This document shows, piece by piece, positions 60,830 through 64,000 of a stretch of DNA of 64,000 nucleotides (position 1 is the stretch's first letter; each line of letters starts with the position of its first letter). Under the pieces are notes generated by a model that was given only the letters and a program-made list of their open reading frames with translations, ran no database searches and was not told where the DNA came from. Both the position numbers and the translations under genes were made by a program. This DNA is from Mucilaginibacter hurinus (lineage in GTDB: Bacteria; Bacteroidota; Bacteroidia; Sphingobacteriales; Sphingobacteriaceae): positions 124,001 through 188,000 of the forward strand of contig NZ_QGDC01000005.1 in assembly GCF_003324525.1 (NCBI RefSeq), read 5' to 3'.

Positions 60830-62137
60830 ATGAAGCATATATATTTTTTCTTCGGGATTTGCGGGGTATTGTTAAGCAGTTGCCGCAGCAGCGGCGGAGG
60901 GGAAGTAACAGGGGTGCCGCAGAAGTCTTTTCGTTCAGAGGTGCCATATAACATGGTTTATATACCCGGTGGTTCATTTTTGATGGGCCAAACAGACCAG
61001 GATGTTACTTTTGCCCAGATTGCCCAAACCAAACAGGTTACTGTTTCTCCATTTTTTATGGATCAAACAGAGATATCCAATACGCAGTACAAACAGTATG
61101 TAAATTGGGTGCGTGATTCAATTGCTATTACCAATTACCTTAATGATCCTAAATATTACGTTCAGCCTAAAGGCAAGGATGAAAACAATGCCGATGGCCG
61201 CAAGTTCATCAACTGGGATTATGTAAGGAAAAATTCGATTTGGAATTTCAGAAAAGGGGGAGCGGGCAATGCGCAAAAACTACAGGGTATGTATTACCAG
61301 GGCGATGACCGTGTGTTTGACCGTAATGAGATAGATGTAAGGCTGCTTAAATATAATTATGCGCTGTTTGACCTACGGGATGCCGCTGACCATAAAGGCG
61401 ACCGGAGCAAGCGTCGTTCAGACTTTATTTTACGTGATACTGTTGCAGTTTATCCCGATACACTGGTTTGGCTAAGCGATTTTTCATATGCAGCCAACGA
61501 GCCCATGGTTGAAGGATATTTTTCTCACCCGGCATTCCGTAATTACCCAGTGGTGGGCATTACCTGGCGCCAGGCCCGCGCTTTCACCGTTTGGCGAAGC
61601 CGTTATAATGATGCTTATAAAGATTCGAGAGGATTACCGCATCGCTTGCCTTACCGTATGCCTACCGAAGCTGAGTTTGAATACGCGGCGCGTGGCGGCA
61701 GGATAGGTACAGATTATCCGTGGGGTGGCCCTTACATAAAAAATGCTAAAGGTTGTTTAATGGCCAACTTTAAACCGGGGCGGGGTAATTATACGGATGA
61801 TGGCGGTGCTTATACGGTAAATGTCCGATCCTACTTCCCTAATGATTACGGTCTTTACAATATGGCAGGCAATGTTGCCGAGTGGACGGCATCCGCTTAT
61901 GACCCGTCTGCCTCCACATTTGTGCATGACATGGCGCCAACCTTTAATTACGAAGCCAAAGCATCAGATCCCGAAGTGCTGAAACGTAAGGTGGTGCGCG
62001 GCGGATCATGGAAAGATGTGGGCTACTTTTTACAAAATTCAACACGTACTTACGAATACCAGGATACCGCAAAATCATATATTGGTTTCCGTTGCGTTAC
62101 TCATTATGTGGGCCGCGATATACGTGATAAACGATAA
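60830..62137 (+). CDS. gldK: Type IX secretion lipoprotein GldK
   Basis: Outer-membrane lipoprotein of the type IX secretion ring complex (GldK/PorK with GldN), 435 aa. The lipobox is GVLLSSC (Cys18 region). The rest is a formylglycine-generating-enzyme/sulfatase-modifying-factor fold: MVYIPGGSFLMGQTDQD, MDQTEISNTQYKQYVNW, YPVVGITWRQARAFTVW, RMPTEAEFEYAARGG, and the end VVRGGSWKDVGYFLQNSTR with FRCVTHY. It is structural rather than enzymatic. GldL follows after 67 bases. Confidence 0.95.
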   Translation: MKHIYFFFGICGVLLSSCRSSGGGEVTGVPQKSFRSEVPYNMVYIPGGSFLMGQTDQDVTFAQIAQTKQVTVSPFFMDQTEISNTQYKQYVNWVRDSIAITNYLNDPKYYVQPKGKDENNADGRKFINWDYVRKNSIWNFRKGGAGNAQKLQGMYYQGDDRVFDRNEIDVRLLKYNYALFDLRDAADHKGDRSKRRSDFILRDTVAVYPDTLVWLSDFSYAANEPMVEGYFSHPAFRNYPVVGITWRQARAFTVWRSRYNDAYKDSRGLPHRLPYRMPTEAEFEYAARGGRIGTDYPWGGPYIKNAKGCLMANFKPGRGNYTDDGGAYTVNVRSYFPNDYGLYNMAGNVAEWTASAYDPSASTFVHDMAPTFNYEAKASDPEVLKRKVVRGGSWKDVGYFLQNSTRTYEYQDTAKSYIGFRCVTHYVGRDIRDKR

Positions 62138-62204
62138 CCCAACCTTAAAGCAATAATTTAACAGGTATTGTATAAAAATTAACAAAACTACACTAAAACA
62201 TTTT

Positions 62205-63011
62205 ATGGCTACCAAAAAAAAACCTTTCGGAATTGATAATATTATTTCAATCGGTGCTGCAGTTGTAATTATAGGGCTGTTGTTTAAAATCAATCACTAT
62301 CCCCATGCCGAAACTTTAATTGCTGTGGGTTTGATTACCGAAGCTTTTTTGTTTTTGATCTTGGGGCTACAGCGTGACACGAAAGAGGTTGACTGGACCC
62401 GTGCCTACCCTGAATTAGATGAAGAGTATAATGGCGAATTACCAAAAGCAACTGCCAGGGTAGCCGCGCCTGCAGCAAGTAATTTTTCAAATACAGCAGC
62501 ATTGGATAAAATGCTGTCTGACGCTAAGATCGGGCCTGAACTGATTGCCAGCCTTGGTGACGGCTTAAGAACATTCGGCGATAAAGTTAGCGCTATATCT
62601 CGTGTAGGAGATGCAGGTGCCGCGACTAACGAATATATTGACAAACTAAAAACCGCTACTGCCAGCTACGATAAGCTAAGCAGCAGCTTTGAAAAGGCGT
62701 CGGCAAGCTTACAGGAAATGGCCGGTTCAAACATCGATTCAAAGGGCTACCATGAGCAGGTTAACAAATTGGCCCGCAACCTGTCAGACCTTAACGCAGT
62801 GTACGAGTTGGAACTCCAGGATTCAAGTGCGCACTTAAAATCTATGAATACGTTTTATCGCAATCTCTCACTTACCATGCAAAACTTCAATGAGTCTCTT
62901 GATGATTCAAAACAGTTTAAGGAGGAGGTTAACCGTTTGGCTAAAAACCTGGCTTCGCTAAACTCGGTTTACGGTAACATGTTGTCGGCAATGAATCAGC
63001 CCCGTGTTTAA
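62205..63011 (+). CDS. gldL: Type IX secretion motor protein GldL
   Basis: Inner-membrane component of the proton-driven GldL-GldM motor of type IX secretion and gliding, 268 aa. Two N-terminal helices (about 12-28 and 36-53) surround the loop KINHYPHAET. Glu46 in LITEAFLF, inside the second helix, is the expected proton-coupling residue. The long cytoplasmic part is helical and contains an internal duplication: EQVNKLARNLSDLNAVY (about 183-199) and EEVNRLAKNLASLNSVY (about 239-255). GldM follows after 49 bases. Confidence 0.95.
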   Translation: MATKKKPFGIDNIISIGAAVVIIGLLFKINHYPHAETLIAVGLITEAFLFLILGLQRDTKEVDWTRAYPELDEEYNGELPKATARVAAPAASNFSNTAALDKMLSDAKIGPELIASLGDGLRTFGDKVSAISRVGDAGAATNEYIDKLKTATASYDKLSSSFEKASASLQEMAGSNIDSKGYHEQVNKLARNLSDLNAVYELELQDSSAHLKSMNTFYRNLSLTMQNFNESLDDSKQFKEEVNRLAKNLASLNSVYGNMLSAMNQPRV

Positions 63012-63060
63012 TTATATAAATAAGCAGATTTTTGATAATTATTAAAGATAAAATATAACA

Positions 63061-64000
63061 TGGCCGGCGGCAAACAGACACCACGACAGCGGATGATAGG
63101 TATTCTGTACCTGGTACTACTGGGCCTTATAGCCCTGAGTATTCCGGACAGCTTAATGGATGCGTTTAAAAATATAACAGACAGTCTTGATCAATCGCGC
63201 ACCAATGTAACCACTGGTATTGATAACACCTATAGTGCATTTGAGAAAACCAAGCTGAAAGAACAGCCTCAACGGGCAAAACCAATTTATGACAAAGCTA
63301 AAGAAGCAAGCCGTATAGCTGAGGAATTAACCAGTTATATTGAAACTTTAAGGAAACAACTGGTAACTGAAGGCGGCGGAATCAATGAGACTACCAACGA
63401 CGTGAATAAACGAGATAACGTTGATATATCCCCACGGTTAATGGTAAACGGCGGAAAGGCAGCCGAATTGAAAGCTAAAATTGAAAGTACACGCAGCAAG
63501 TTGCTTAACCTATTGGATGCTGAAGACCGCGAAGGTGTAAACTTCTCGCTTAGCACAGCTGATTTAAAGAGAAAAGGCGCCAGCGACAAAAGCTGGGAGA
63601 CCGCATATTTCGGTGATGGTATTCCGCTGGGTGCAGCAATAACTACGTTATCAAAAATACAGGCCGATACGAAGAACGCCGAGAACGAGATAGTTAAGAA
63701 ACTGCTTGGCCAGGTTGATGAGGCTGTAGTAAATCTTGACAAGTTTGCAGCAGTTGCAGTGGCACCAACAAGCTATGTAATAGCTGGTCAGCCTTACACT
63801 GCCGAAGTGTTTTTAACAGCATCTGACTCAAAATCGTCGCCATCTATTACTGTAAATGGCTCAAGCCTCCAGGTGGCAGATGGCAAGGGCAAATACTCCG
63901 TAGGAACGAGCAGGGAGGGTGTTTACACCTGGATAGGTAAAATTACGGTAAAGCAGACAGACGGAACTATAAAAGAATACTCAACTCCACCGCAAACTTA
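63061..64000 (+). CDS. gldM: Type IX secretion motor protein GldM (partial)
   Basis: The periplasmic rotor-like partner of GldL. The frame is open from the ATG at 63061 to the end of the window, giving the first 313 residues of a protein usually about 500 aa long. A short basic N-terminus (MAGGKQTPRQR) precedes one helix (MIGILYLVLLGLIALSIPDS), then a helical-bundle region, and from about residue 225 the beta-domains begin (VAPTSYVIAGQPYTAEVFLTAS). The gene is cut by the window edge, not by a mutation. GldN would be expected next. Confidence 0.93.

Noticed and set aside
63335..63742. A 135-codon minus-strand frame near the window end
   Set aside because: It is antisense to gldM, whose plus-strand frame is open to the window edge and clearly conserved.

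Overview
The window is chromosomal DNA of a Bacteroidota bacterium, most likely family Sphingobacteriaceae (Mucilaginibacter or a close relative). The evidence is the gldK-gldL-gldM type IX secretion genes, the alternative complex III / caa3-oxidase operon, the bifunctional OtsAB, a DnaG lacking zinc ligands, promoters of the TTTG / TAnnTTTG kind, and the near absence of Shine-Dalgarno sequences. Species assignment is inference. Gene density is high: no stretch over 300 bases lacks a gene. I saw no tRNA, rRNA, insertion sequence, prophage or CRISPR array.

Layout. 1-8.7 kb: an M20 amidohydrolase and a secreted protein of unknown function, then an osmotic/trehalose group (GH15 glucoamylase/trehalase-like enzyme, zinc-ribbon protein, OtsA-OtsB fusion, MscS channel) and an SRPBCC protein. 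8.8-21 kb: housekeeping genes (asnS, EamA permease, dnaG, yraN, glutaminyl cyclase lipoprotein, pgi, prfB with a programmed +1 frameshift, an esterase, a SirB1-like protein, an O-methyltransferase) with two palindromic repeat elements and a strong terminator. 21-23.4 kb: a BamA-like barrel and a deoxyhypusine-synthase-like enzyme.

23.5-40.4 kb is one respiratory block on the + strand: actA-actB-actC-actD-actE-actF (alternative complex III, quinol to cytochrome c), coxB-coxA, a terminator, then ctaA-ctaB (heme A synthesis), two subunit III-type proteins, subunit IV, a Sco copper chaperone, a DUF420 membrane protein and a small Cys-Cys membrane protein. The encoded chain runs from quinol through the ActA/ActE hemes and CuA to the heme-copper centre, with its assembly factors. 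40.4-44.2 kb: DUF2461, an OmpA lipoprotein, DUF4286 and a TPR protein.

44.2-48.5 kb holds the most unusual unit: an S9 prolyl-oligopeptidase-like lipoprotein that has lost its nucleophile serine and catalytic histidine, directly upstream of a histidine kinase and an OmpR-type regulator in a tight three-gene operon. 48.5-55 kb is a minus-strand run (methyltransferase, UbiA-like protein lacking its first Asp motif, membrane metallophosphoesterase, MoxR-like ATPase, VWA protein, PfkB kinase). 55-64 kb: a DUF4440 protein, a new 55-aa ORF, a JmjC/cupin protein, a fasciclin protein, hemW, then DUF4271, hemD, gldK, gldL and a gldM cut by the window end.
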